From Sinorhizobium medicae (lineage in GTDB: Bacteria > Pseudomonadota > Alphaproteobacteria > Rhizobiales > Rhizobiaceae): a stretch of 64,000 nucleotides of DNA. The stretch is from contig NZ_VITA01000006.1 in NCBI RefSeq assembly GCF_007827695.1, forward strand, positions 310,001-374,000, written 5' to 3'. Positions 1-7,419 of the stretch are shown here, in pieces; within the stretch, counting starts at the first letter, position 1, and the number at the start of each line of letters is the position of its first letter. The notes beneath the pieces are model-generated. The model did not search any database, was not told the DNA's origin, and was given only the letters and a program-made list of their open reading frames with translations. Both the position numbers and the translations under genes were made by a program.

Positions 1-714
1 ACCGCCGCCGAAAGCGTACTCTGCGTCATGGGACCGAAGGCTCGGGACCTTATGCAGAAGGTGAGCCCGAACGATTTCTCCAATGAAGCGCATCCTTTCG
101 GCACCGCGCGCGAGATCGAAGTCGGCATGGGTTTAGCCCGCGCTCACCGTGTCACGTATGTCGGCGAACTAGGCTGGGAGCTTTATGTATCGACCGACCA
201 GGCGGCGCATGTGTTCGAGACGCTGGAGGCGGCGGGCGCCGACGCCGGCCTCCGGCTCTGCGGCCTTCACACGCTGGACAGTTGCCGGATCGAGAAAGCG
301 TTCCGGCATTTCGGCCATGACATAACCGATGAGGATCACGTGCTCGAAGCCGGACTCGGCTTTGCAGTGAAGTCCGCCAAGGGCGAATTCATCGGCCGCG
401 AAGCAGTGCTCGCGAAGCGCGACAAGGGCCTTTCGCGCAGGCTGTTGCAGTTCCGGCTTTCCGATCCGGAGCCGTTGCTCTTCCACAACGAGGCGATCGT
501 GCGCGATGGCGAGATCGTCGGAACGATCACGTCCGGCAATTACGGACATCACCTCGGTGGCGCGATCGGGCTCGGCTACGTGCCTTGCCAGGGGGAGGGC
601 GAGGCGGATGTGCTTGCATCGGGCTACGAGATCGAAATCGCCGGAACACGGGTCAAGGCCGTGGCTTCATCGAAGCCGATGTACGATCCGAAGGCGGAGC
701 GGGTGAAGGCCTGA
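1..714 (+). CDS. GcvT-family C-terminal part of a dimethylglycine/sarcosine dehydrogenase-like protein (5' truncated by window)
   Basis: The frame is open from base 1, so the start lies upstream and only about 237 residues are visible. They match the folate-binding GcvT domain plus its C-terminal barrel: 'VGELGWELYV', 'GLHTLDSCRIEKAFRHFGHD' and the closing 'TSGNYGHHLGGAIGLGYV' typical of FAD-linked dimethylglycine or sarcosine dehydrogenases, which pass a methyl group to tetrahydrofolate. A stand-alone aminomethyltransferase is less likely because of the 'GNYGHHLGGAIGLG' ending. The stop is followed by a palindromic repeat and then an MttB-like gene on the same strand, which suggests a role in methylated-amine (betaine, dimethylglycine) breakdown. 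The FAD domain cannot be seen here. Confidence 0.8.
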   Translation, partial: TAAESVLCVMGPKARDLMQKVSPNDFSNEAHPFGTAREIEVGMGLARAHRVTYVGELGWELYVSTDQAAHVFETLEAAGADAGLRLCGLHTLDSCRIEKAFRHFGHDITDEDHVLEAGLGFAVKSAKGEFIGREAVLAKRDKGLSRRLLQFRLSDPEPLLFHNEAIVRDGEIVGTITSGNYGHHLGGAIGLGYVPCQGEGEADVLASGYEIEIAGTRVKAVASSKPMYDPKAERVKA

Positions 715-721
715 AGAAACC

Positions 722-820
722 GCCCCTCATCCGCCTGCCGCCGCATTCTCCCGTTTTGACGGGGAGATGGGAACATACGGCGCCCTCTGAAACCATCCGG
801 GGAGAGGGCAGGCGAGGGGC
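722..820. repeat. RIME-type intergenic palindromic repeat (copy 1)
   Basis: The ends are inverted copies: GCCCCTC with GCCTGCC on the left and GGCAGGC with GAGGGGC on the right. Inner parts also pair ('TCTCCCGTTTT' near 'GACGGGGAGA'). Similar elements occur near 11644, 15036, 29462, 31074 and 35787. The form agrees with the rhizobial intergenic mosaic elements (RIME). It lies between the GcvT-like and MttB-like genes and may form a hairpin in a joint transcript. Confidence 0.7.
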
Positions 821-855
821 GATTGCCACACGACGACAGCGCCACTGGGAGATGA

Positions 856-2403
856 ATGATGGCTGAGGAATGCGCAGTTGCTGCTTCGAGACGGTCCGGC
901 GGACGGGCGGCGCGCGTTGCGCTCCGCTCGGCTCCGCTCGCCGAAAATATCCGTCCCGTCCGGCCGGGTCTTTCCGGCGGGCAGTACAAGCCGCTGACGG
1001 AGGCAAACGTCAAACGAATTCACGAGGCAGCGCTCGATGCGCTGGAGCAGATCGGCCTTGCCAATGCGCCGCAATCCGGCGTCGAGATCATGACCGGAGC
1101 CGGGGCGATCCTCGGCGAGGACGGGCGGCTCCGCTTTCCGCGTGCATTGGTCGAGGACATGCTGGCCCTCGCCGCGCGCGACATAACGCTTTTCGCGCGT
1201 GATCCGAAACAGGACCTCGAACTCAGCGGTACGCGTGTCTATTACGGTACGGCGGGCGCGGCGGTCCACGTCGTCGACGTCGAAAAGCGCGAATACCGCG
1301 AGTCCACCGCCAAGGACCTCCTGAACGCGGCGCAGCTCGTCCACCGCCTGGACAATGTCCACTTCTTCCAGCGCGCCATGGTCTGCCGGGACGTTTCCGA
1401 CAATTTCCTGATGGATATCAATACGCTCTACGCCTGCTGCGCCGGAACGACGAAGCATGTCGGCACGAGCTTCTCCGATCCGTCGCATGTCGAGGGCTGC
1501 TTCGATCTCATTCACATGATAGCCGGCGGCGAGGAGCAGTGGCGGGCGCGGCCTTTCGTCTCGAACTCGAACTGCTTCGTGGTGCCTCCGATGAAGTTCG
1601 CGGAGGAAAGCTGCATCACCATGGAGAAGTGCATCCGCGGCGGCATGCCGATCCTTCTGCTTTCTGCGGGCCAGGCGGGGGCGACTGCCCCGGCCCCGCT
1701 TGCAACCGCCATCGTACAGGCGGTGGCCGAGTGCCTTGCGGGCGTCGTCTACGTCAACGCTCTTTCGCCCGGTCATCCGGCTGTCTTCGGTACGTGGCCG
1801 TTCGTCTCCGATCTGAGAACGGGTGCGATGTCGGGCGGTTCCGGCGAGCAGGCGTTGCTATCGGCGGGTTGTGCGCAGATGCACCAGTTCTACCGTCTCC
1901 CGGGCGGCGCTGCTGCCGGCATTGCGGATGCGAAGCTTCCCGATATGCAGGCGGGCTGGGAACAGGCGATCTCCAATGTCATGGCGGGGCTTTCCGGCCT
2001 GAACATGGTCTATGAGTCCGTCGGCATGCACGCCTCGCTCCTGGGCTTTTGCCTGGAGTCGCTGGTGCTGGGTGACGACATGCTGGGCCAGGTGCAGCGC
2101 TGCATCCGCGGCATCGATGTCACGGAGGATACAGTCTCGCTCGAAACCATGCGCTCGGTCTGCCTCGACGGCCCCGGCCACTATCTTGGCCATCCGCAGA
2201 CACTTGGCCTGATGCAGACGGAATATATCTATCCGGCGGTTGCCGACCGCACGAGCCCCAAGGAATGGGTCGAGATCGGCCGGCCGGATCTCGTCGCGCG
2301 CGCGATCGAAAGGAAGAACCGCATTCTTGCCGAGGCCGCCCCGTCGCTGATCGCGCCGGAGGTCGATCGGTCGATCCGGGAGCGGTTCGGGATATATTGC
2401 TGA
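856..2403 (+). CDS. MttB-like trimethylamine:corrinoid methyltransferase family protein (no pyrrolysine)
   Basis: The 515-residue protein belongs to the trimethylamine methyltransferase MttB family, recognised by 'GTTKHVGTSFSDP', 'MAGLSGLNMVYESVGMHASL' and the C-terminal 'GPGHYLGHPQTLGLMQTEY'. In methanogen MttB an in-frame amber codon encodes pyrrolysine. Here the frame runs to a TGA with no internal TAG, so this is the widespread non-Pyl subgroup, some members of which demethylate glycine betaine (MtgB) or other quaternary amines via a corrinoid protein. The substrate is unknown. Two ATGs (856, 859) follow GGGAG at 847. The neighbouring dimethylglycine-dehydrogenase-like gene and the carnitine-to-betaine cluster at 25-33 kb point to a betaine-type substrate; this is inference. 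No corrinoid protein gene is seen in the window. Confidence 0.85.
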   Translation: MMAEECAVAASRRSGGRAARVALRSAPLAENIRPVRPGLSGGQYKPLTEANVKRIHEAALDALEQIGLANAPQSGVEIMTGAGAILGEDGRLRFPRALVEDMLALAARDITLFARDPKQDLELSGTRVYYGTAGAAVHVVDVEKREYRESTAKDLLNAAQLVHRLDNVHFFQRAMVCRDVSDNFLMDINTLYACCAGTTKHVGTSFSDPSHVEGCFDLIHMIAGGEEQWRARPFVSNSNCFVVPPMKFAEESCITMEKCIRGGMPILLLSAGQAGATAPAPLATAIVQAVAECLAGVVYVNALSPGHPAVFGTWPFVSDLRTGAMSGGSGEQALLSAGCAQMHQFYRLPGGAAAGIADAKLPDMQAGWEQAISNVMAGLSGLNMVYESVGMHASLLGFCLESLVLGDDMLGQVQRCIRGIDVTEDTVSLETMRSVCLDGPGHYLGHPQTLGLMQTEYIYPAVADRTSPKEWVEIGRPDLVARAIERKNRILAEAAPSLIAPEVDRSIRERFGIYC

Positions 2404-2499
2404 GACGATCGTCCATGCGGTTGGCGGCAGCGAACGGCTCCTGCATCTGCGAGATGGAATGTTTCGGCGGCAAATTCAGGCGAGACCGCTTGAACAAAT

Positions 2500-3021
2500 T
2501 TACTGCCGTGCGGCCCCCCTGACCTCGCTCACCCTGTAGCTCCACTTCGGCGCGATCGGCGCTTCATCCGGCCGATAGGGAAAGGTGAGGAAGGTCTCGA
2601 ACGGGCGGCTTTGGCCCGCTTGCAGGCGCAGGAGAATGAGCGCGGTATCATCACCGATACGTCTGCATGCGCCCTGCGGGCAATCTTCGAGCGTAACCGT
2701 CAGGCGGAAATATTCCAGGGTCGTGTCCGATGCATTGGCGGCGGTGCCACGAACGCGGTAGCTGCGCCTGGTCTGGCTGGGCTCGAATGCCATGTCCTGA
2801 AGCATGATGTCGGCGGCGGTCAGCCCTTGGGCCGGTTCGGCAGGGACAGGCGCCGGGACCTCGTCCGGTGCACTTTCGTTCAGCCAGACGAGAAAGGCGA
2901 TGCTGAGGCCTAGCGCGACCGCAATCGACAAAACCGGCTCGATCCAGTTGCGGAAGCGGCCGTATCGAGCCGCGAGATACACGATCGCCAAGCCCAACGG
3001 TAACGCAACCAGCCACGCCAT
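2500..3021 (-). CDS. Conserved hypothetical membrane protein, 173 aa
   Basis: I do not recognise a named family. The N-terminus has two likely membrane segments (about residues 1-20 and 27-47), followed by a Pro/Ala-rich linker and a roughly 100-residue soluble domain with beta-rich spacing ('GTAANASDTTLEYFRLTVTLEDCP', then 'GQSRPFETFLTFPY'). This is reminiscent of the FxLYD-like folds seen in bacterial envelope proteins. The ATG at 3021 has a strong AGGAGG ribosome site. It lies 116 bp behind fhuP on the same strand, so it may be read through from the fhu operon or have its own promoter. The final residues are encoded just beyond the convergent end of the MttB gene. Confidence 0.7.
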   Translation of the reverse strand: MAWLVALPLGLAIVYLAARYGRFRNWIEPVLSIAVALGLSIAFLVWLNESAPDEVPAPVPAEPAQGLTAADIMLQDMAFEPSQTRRSYRVRGTAANASDTTLEYFRLTVTLEDCPQGACRRIGDDTALILLRLQAGQSRPFETFLTFPYRPDEAPIAPKWSYRVSEVRGAARQ

Positions 3022-3137
3022 GAATTTCCTCCTGCGAGGACCTTATATAGCCCGGCGCGGCCGTGGCAATCGTCGCTCCACTTCTATATGCGGAAACCAC
3101 GGTAAAACCCGCGCTCGCGCTTTCACGACCCGACGGC

Positions 3138-4271
3138 CTATTTCTTGAGGCTGACCCAATAGGCGCCTTCAAAGGGGACCGCGGCGAAACGACGGTTTAT
3201 CTCGGAGAGCGTTGCGGCCGGGTTGATGTCGGGGAAGAGGTCGGGGCGCAGCCAGGAGGCGAATGCTTCCGCTGCGACGATGTTCAGCGGAACGGCATTG
3301 AAGAAATTCCAGATACCGTGGACGCGTCGGTCGCGGACGGCCGCGATGCTTGCCATCAACGGTTTGTCTACGACTGCCGCGAGCGTGGTCTCCGCCTCTT
3401 CGGCCCCGACCCCGGGGCCGATCGAAAAGCCGCTGTATTTTCCGCCCGGCGAGGAGGTGGCTATATAGACATCCGGGTTTTCGGCCATGACTGCTTCCGC
3501 ATTCATCATGCCTCCCGGGCGCGGTAGCGCTCCCTCGGCGACGTTGCGGCTGCCGGTGACGGCAATGAATTCGCCCAGTCCCCCGGTGCCATAGGCCCAG
3601 CAGCAACGATCGGCTGCAGGGAACGCTTCCATGAGAACCCTGGGCCCGGGCTCCGGGTGCCCGGCAACGCGCTCGCGAATGCGGGCAAGGCGCTCTTCGT
3701 AGAATCGGGCGAAGTCTTCCGCCTGCTCTTCTCTCTCGAAGACCTTGCCGAGAAGGCGCATGTTATCCGGTGTGTTCTTGAGCGCCTCGTTGTTGAAATC
3801 GACGACGATCACAGGCACGCCGATGCTTTCGAGATATTCCATCGCGCGCTGGCCCGCCTCCGTGTCCGCCTGCCAGTTTGCGAGGATGGCAAGATCGGCC
3901 TTGAGCGTCAGGATGGTCTCGAGGGACAGTCCGGGACCGCTGCCGTCGTCGATCAGAGGCACGTCACCGAGGGCTGGGAACTTGCGCAAAAAGCTCTCGT
4001 AAATCTCCGGATTGTCGCCCTTCATATCGCCGGACCAGCCGGCGAGAAGGCCGATCGGGTCCGGATGAATGAGGGACAGGGCAATCAGATTGAAGCCGCT
4101 GCCAAGCAGAACCGCCCTGGGCGGCGCGGGAATCGCGACCTCACGGCCAACCGCATCGGTGACGGTCATTGGCCATTGCACCTCGGCCAGCGCGGCAAGC
4201 GGAGAGAAGGCGATGGCCAGAAATGCAAAAGCCCGAACGAGGCTGCGGCGGCAGAGGAGCAGACGAGACAA
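3138..4271 (-). CDS. fhuP: FhuP: periplasmic hydroxamate-siderophore binding protein
   Basis: This is an ABC-type Fe3+-siderophore binding protein (TroA/FecB/BtuF fold, about 377 aa). It has a Sec signal peptide ending 'SPLAALA', then 'VTDAVGREVAIPAPPRAVLL', 'DLAILANWQ' and 'NPDVYIATSSPGG'. The start is taken as TTG at 4271. It lies 2 bp after the fhuF stop and behind AAAGGAAA, and it is the only good start that keeps the signal peptide; no ATG or GTG lies between the fhuF stop and the mature domain. It is the third gene of the fhuA2-fhuF-fhuP operon and should carry ferrioxamine-type siderophores across the periplasm. The matching ABC permease and ATPase genes are not in this window. The symbol follows the S. 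meliloti genes as recalled. Confidence 0.85.
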   Translation of the reverse strand: MSRLLLCRRSLVRAFAFLAIAFSPLAALAEVQWPMTVTDAVGREVAIPAPPRAVLLGSGFNLIALSLIHPDPIGLLAGWSGDMKGDNPEIYESFLRKFPALGDVPLIDDGSGPGLSLETILTLKADLAILANWQADTEAGQRAMEYLESIGVPVIVVDFNNEALKNTPDNMRLLGKVFEREEQAEDFARFYEERLARIRERVAGHPEPGPRVLMEAFPAADRCCWAYGTGGLGEFIAVTGSRNVAEGALPRPGGMMNAEAVMAENPDVYIATSSPGGKYSGFSIGPGVGAEEAETTLAAVVDKPLMASIAAVRDRRVHGIWNFFNAVPLNIVAAEAFASWLRPDLFPDINPAATLSEINRRFAAVPFEGAYWVSLKK

Positions 4272-4273
4272 AG

Positions 4274-5029
4274 CTATTGTTTCCTTTGACTGGGAAGGGC
4301 ACAGAGACTGCCGCAGCTCGGGATGCCAGGGAGGAGATACCTGAGACAGCAGATCTTGCGCCGGCAGACGGGCGCCCCGTCTTCCTCCTCCTGACGCAGG
4401 CAGTCGAAGAAGGGGTTGGCGCCGCCGTTGGGCATCAGGCGACAGGCGACCATGGCGTCCGCCTGATCGCTCATGGGGTCGGTGCCAGCCGTTCGAAGCG
4501 CATAATCGATGTAAACGGCTGCGTTGTTCCAGGCGAGCCTCGGCGATATGCCGCCCGTCGCCTTGAGATGCGGCACGACCCTCGCAAGATGTTCGTCCAT
4601 CAGCGAGCCGATCAGGGTAAAGACGTCGCTGGCGTCGTCGTCGCGCCATTCGCCTGTGGTCGCCACTCCGAAGGCACGCGGCAGCCCGTCGGCGGAGAGT
4701 GCCACCGTCATGCCGTCGAAGGCAGCGGGCAGCGCCTGGTGGTCCAGCACCCGGGCGACGACATAGGGAATCGTCAGCGCGGAGAAGTAGTAGAGCGACC
4801 ACATGGAGGCGACGGCGCGACGGTCGGTGCCGCCGGACGTCTCGGCATAGAGCGACAGCGCACGGTCGAAGGCGCCCGAGGCAAAGAACTCGGGCAGCGA
4901 GATGCCGTCGGAGAGGTTCTCCGACAGCATCATCTTCTCGTTGCACCAGGCATGCGGTCCGGCAAAGGCCGCCGACAGTCCTTTCGGCCCGTCGAATACC
5001 GCCATGCTTTCACGCGCACCGGCTGCCAT
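4274..5029 (-). CDS. fhuF: FhuF: 2Fe-2S ferric-siderophore reductase
   Basis: The 251-residue protein is the FhuF-type reductase that releases iron from hydroxamate siderophores in the cytoplasm. The C-terminus carries the cysteine cluster that binds the 2Fe-2S centre: two adjacent Cys, ten residues, Cys, three residues, Cys ('CCLRYLLPGIPSCGSLC'). In E. coli FhuF the last spacing is recalled as two residues, so this copy has one extra. The ATG at 5029 is 5 bp behind the fhuA2 stop; an upstream in-frame ATG at 5104 would overlap fhuA2 and is disfavoured. It is translated between receptor and binding protein, so uptake and reduction are co-expressed. Confidence 0.88.
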   Translation of the reverse strand: MAAGARESMAVFDGPKGLSAAFAGPHAWCNEKMMLSENLSDGISLPEFFASGAFDRALSLYAETSGGTDRRAVASMWSLYYFSALTIPYVVARVLDHQALPAAFDGMTVALSADGLPRAFGVATTGEWRDDDASDVFTLIGSLMDEHLARVVPHLKATGGISPRLAWNNAAVYIDYALRTAGTDPMSDQADAMVACRLMPNGGANPFFDCLRQEEEDGAPVCRRKICCLRYLLPGIPSCGSLCALPSQRKQ

Positions 5030-5034
5030 GACGC

Positions 5035-7209
5035 TTACCAGTTGTAGCGCAGAGAGCCGATAACGGTGCGGCCCTGATCGCGATGGCAATAACCCGCAGT
5101 GCATACCGCATCGCGGCGGTCAAACAGGTTGGTGGCATTCACTTGCAGCTGCAGGCCCTCATATTTCTGGTCGATCGCTGCGAAGTCGTATCCGACGGAA
5201 GCATCGAAGAGGATACGCGAACTATTCTTGAAGGTGTTCTGGTCATTGCCGTAGCTTGCGCCGACGAAACGCGCGCCGCCGCCTAGGCTGAATCCGTAAA
5301 ATGGACCACCTTCCGGCAGTGTATAATGGGCCCATATCGATGCCATGTGCTTTGGTGCGGATGAGACATGGTTGCCAGTCGTACCGGTAGATCCTTGAAT
5401 AATCTTCACGTCGGTATATGCATAAGAAACTATCAGCGAAAGACCATTGTCAAGGCTGGTATTCGCTTCGATCTCGAAACCGCGCGAGCGCAGTTTTCCG
5501 CGCTGAACCTGGATTGCAGTATCCCCGGCGGCTTCGAGATACAGGCCATTCTTCTGATCGATGTTGAAGAGAGCTGCCGTAATCAGCGTGTTGCTGTTCG
5601 GCAGGAGATACTTGATGCCGATTTCTTCCTGCTCGCTCTCGGTAGGCTTGAACGGCTGGTTCGTCGCCCTGTTGAAACCGGCATTGGGCATGAATGCCGT
5701 CGAGTAGCTGATATAAGGCGCGAGACCGAAATCCGTCTGATAGGTGAGCCCTATACGGCCGGAGAACTCCTTGTCCTTTTGCGATACCGTGGTTAGCGAG
5801 TCGGTGGCCAGAACCGTGGTGTCCGTATCGGTCGAGACCCAGTCGTAGCGCCCGCCCATCGTCAAGGTCCATGCGTCGTAGCGGATCTGGTCTTGGAGGT
5901 ATGTACCGAGTTGCCACTGATCCTGGACGGTACGTGTGTCGAAATCAATCGCCTCGACCGGACGCCCCTTGGTCGGATTCTTCGTATCGAGCGGCGGCGA
6001 AACGCCGCGCCCGTCGAGTGCCCGGAAACGCAGCTTCGTATAGTCGACGCCGGCGACCAACGTATGCTCGAACGCACCGGTATCGAATTTGGCTTCGAGC
6101 TGATTATCGATGACGAACGCGGTCAGGCGTTCGTCATAGGTGCCGGCGCTGCTGTCGAGCAAGGTCGGATCCGCGGCATTCGGGGCGTAGGCGAAGGCCC
6201 AGTCCGCATCGATGTTCAGAGTAGACACGCGGGCGTTTTGGCGGAACACGAACGTATCGTTGAGCCGGTGCTCAAACTCATAGCCGATCCGACCCTGCTT
6301 CTGGATCGAGTCGTTGAAGTCGGGATTGCCGGCGAATATGTCGGTGACTTCACCGGTAAGCGGGTCATTGTAGTAAGTCGCCGTGCCTCCGGACTTGGTG
6401 CGTGAATATTCACTAAGTACGGTCAGCTTGGTATCTTCGTCGGGCTTCCAGGTGAAGGCCGGCGCTATATAGGCGCGATCGTCGGAGAGGCCGACCTGCT
6501 CCGTGTCGGCATCGCGCAGCAAGCCAGTCAGGCGGTAATAGATGGGATCGGTCTCGTTCACCGGACCTGAAAAGTCGAATTGGCCCTGATAGCGGTCGTG
6601 GTTGCCATATTGAACCTGCACCTCCCGCAGCATTTCTTCCGTCGGGCGCTTGGTAATAAGGTTGTAAAGGCCTCCGGCGCCGGTTGCGCCGTAAAGGGCC
6701 GAGGAAGGGCCGCGCAGGATCGAGACGCCTTCAAGCCCGTAAGGTTCAGTCTTGAAGACCGAGTCGACCGCGGCCGGTTGGCGGAGGTTGTCACGGAACA
6801 CACCGGTAAAGGTCACGTCGAAACCGCGTACGAAAAATGCATCGAAGCGTGGATCGAAGCCATAGGCGCCGACGCGCGTCCCCGGCGTGTAGGCCAGCGT
6901 TTCCAGCAGCGTCTGTGGATTTCGATCCTTCAGCTGCTGCTCGGTGACCGTGGAGATCGATTGCGGCGTCTCCAGGAACGGCGTATCGACCTTGGCGCCG
7001 GTCGCGCTGCTGGTTGCGACATAGCCTTCCGCCGTGATCACCCCGCCGCTGCCATTGACGACCAATGTTTCGAGGTCAGTCGACTGGTCGTCGGAAACGG
7101 ATTCCTGCCCTACGTCCTGTGCCTGTGCCGTTGCTACGAGGGCGAGGGCGGAGGTTCCAGCGAGGGCCGCGCGAATGAGCGGCAATAGGGAGGCGGTTCT
7201 GGGGGGCAT
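5035..7209 (-). CDS. fhuA2: FhuA2: TonB-dependent outer-membrane hydroxamate siderophore receptor
   Basis: About 724 residues, the normal size for a TonB-dependent siderophore receptor. In order: signal peptide (ends 'ATAQA'), TonB box-like 'LETLVVNG', plug domain with 'ETPQSISTVTEQQL', 'FFVRGFD' and 'ILRGPSSALYGATGAGGLYNL', then a beta-barrel ending in 'SLRYNW' with the usual terminal aromatic residue. The ATG at 7209 is preferred over TTG at 7218, because AAGG at 7219-7222 is well placed for the former only. Upstream lie two TGA-N9-TCA boxes, so iron control by RirA is likely. It is the first gene of fhuA2-fhuF-fhuP. Ligand class is inferred from fhuF and fhuP. Confidence 0.9.
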   Translation of the reverse strand: MPPRTASLLPLIRAALAGTSALALVATAQAQDVGQESVSDDQSTDLETLVVNGSGGVITAEGYVATSSATGAKVDTPFLETPQSISTVTEQQLKDRNPQTLLETLAYTPGTRVGAYGFDPRFDAFFVRGFDVTFTGVFRDNLRQPAAVDSVFKTEPYGLEGVSILRGPSSALYGATGAGGLYNLITKRPTEEMLREVQVQYGNHDRYQGQFDFSGPVNETDPIYYRLTGLLRDADTEQVGLSDDRAYIAPAFTWKPDEDTKLTVLSEYSRTKSGGTATYYNDPLTGEVTDIFAGNPDFNDSIQKQGRIGYEFEHRLNDTFVFRQNARVSTLNIDADWAFAYAPNAADPTLLDSSAGTYDERLTAFVIDNQLEAKFDTGAFEHTLVAGVDYTKLRFRALDGRGVSPPLDTKNPTKGRPVEAIDFDTRTVQDQWQLGTYLQDQIRYDAWTLTMGGRYDWVSTDTDTTVLATDSLTTVSQKDKEFSGRIGLTYQTDFGLAPYISYSTAFMPNAGFNRATNQPFKPTESEQEEIGIKYLLPNSNTLITAALFNIDQKNGLYLEAAGDTAIQVQRGKLRSRGFEIEANTSLDNGLSLIVSYAYTDVKIIQGSTGTTGNHVSSAPKHMASIWAHYTLPEGGPFYGFSLGGGARFVGASYGNDQNTFKNSSRILFDASVGYDFAAIDQKYEGLQLQVNATNLFDRRDAVCTAGYCHRDQGRTVIGSLRYNW

Positions 7210-7218
7210 GCGACGCAA

Positions 7219-7250
7219 CCTTATAGAGATATAAGTTATGTTCTATAAGG
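7219..7250. promoter_or_regulatory. Inverted repeat in the fhuA2 leader
   Basis: CCTTATAG (7219-7226) and CTATAAGG (7243-7250) are perfect inverted copies with a 16-base spacer. The arm next to the start codon also contains the AAGG ribosome site, so a hairpin in the mRNA would hide it. A protein operator is equally possible. Confidence 0.45.
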
Positions 7251-7265
7251 TGAGCTAATCACTCA
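7251..7265. promoter_or_regulatory. Iron-responsive operator (IRO/RirA box) 1
   Basis: The 15-base site reads TGA, nine bases, TCA, which is the published form of the rhizobial IRO box recognised by RirA. It sits 42 bp upstream of the fhuA2 start codon. Confidence 0.65.
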
Positions 7266-7293
7266 TGATTAGAGGAAGCGCAAGCCGATTTCA

Positions 7294-7308
7294 TGACTTT
7301 CCTAATCA
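7294..7308. promoter_or_regulatory. Iron-responsive operator (IRO/RirA box) 2
   Basis: A second TGA-N9-TCA site lies 43 bp further upstream. The outer flanks CATGATTAG (7264-7272) and CTAATCATG (7302-7310) are perfect 9-base inverted repeats spanning the space between the two boxes. Confidence 0.55.
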
Positions 7309-7357
7309 TGTTCAGAGTGTTTGTGGGAAATGTGCAACAGCGGCGCGGCTGCCGCGA

Positions 7358-7391
7358 GCCACCTTCGCCCCGCACGCGGAGTGAAGGTGGC
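7358..7391. terminator. Possible stem-loop behind the aldehyde dehydrogenase gene
   Basis: GCCACCTTC (7358-7366) pairs with GAAGGTGGC (7383-7391). It lies just past the stop of the minus-strand dehydrogenase gene. There is no T-run, so it is a weak terminator candidate only. Confidence 0.35.
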
Positions 7392-7419
7392 GGTCAGGCC
7401 GGATGGGCCCCCTTGGCCG

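Noticed and set aside
856..2403. Pyrrolysine-containing MttB
   Set aside because: No in-frame TAG is present and the frame is continuous to TGA; no pyl genes are seen.
4274..4946. Upstream extension of the fhuP frame to about 602 codons
   Set aside because: The extension runs antiparallel to no gene but through fhuF in another frame, has no resemblance to binding proteins and would bury the signal peptide.
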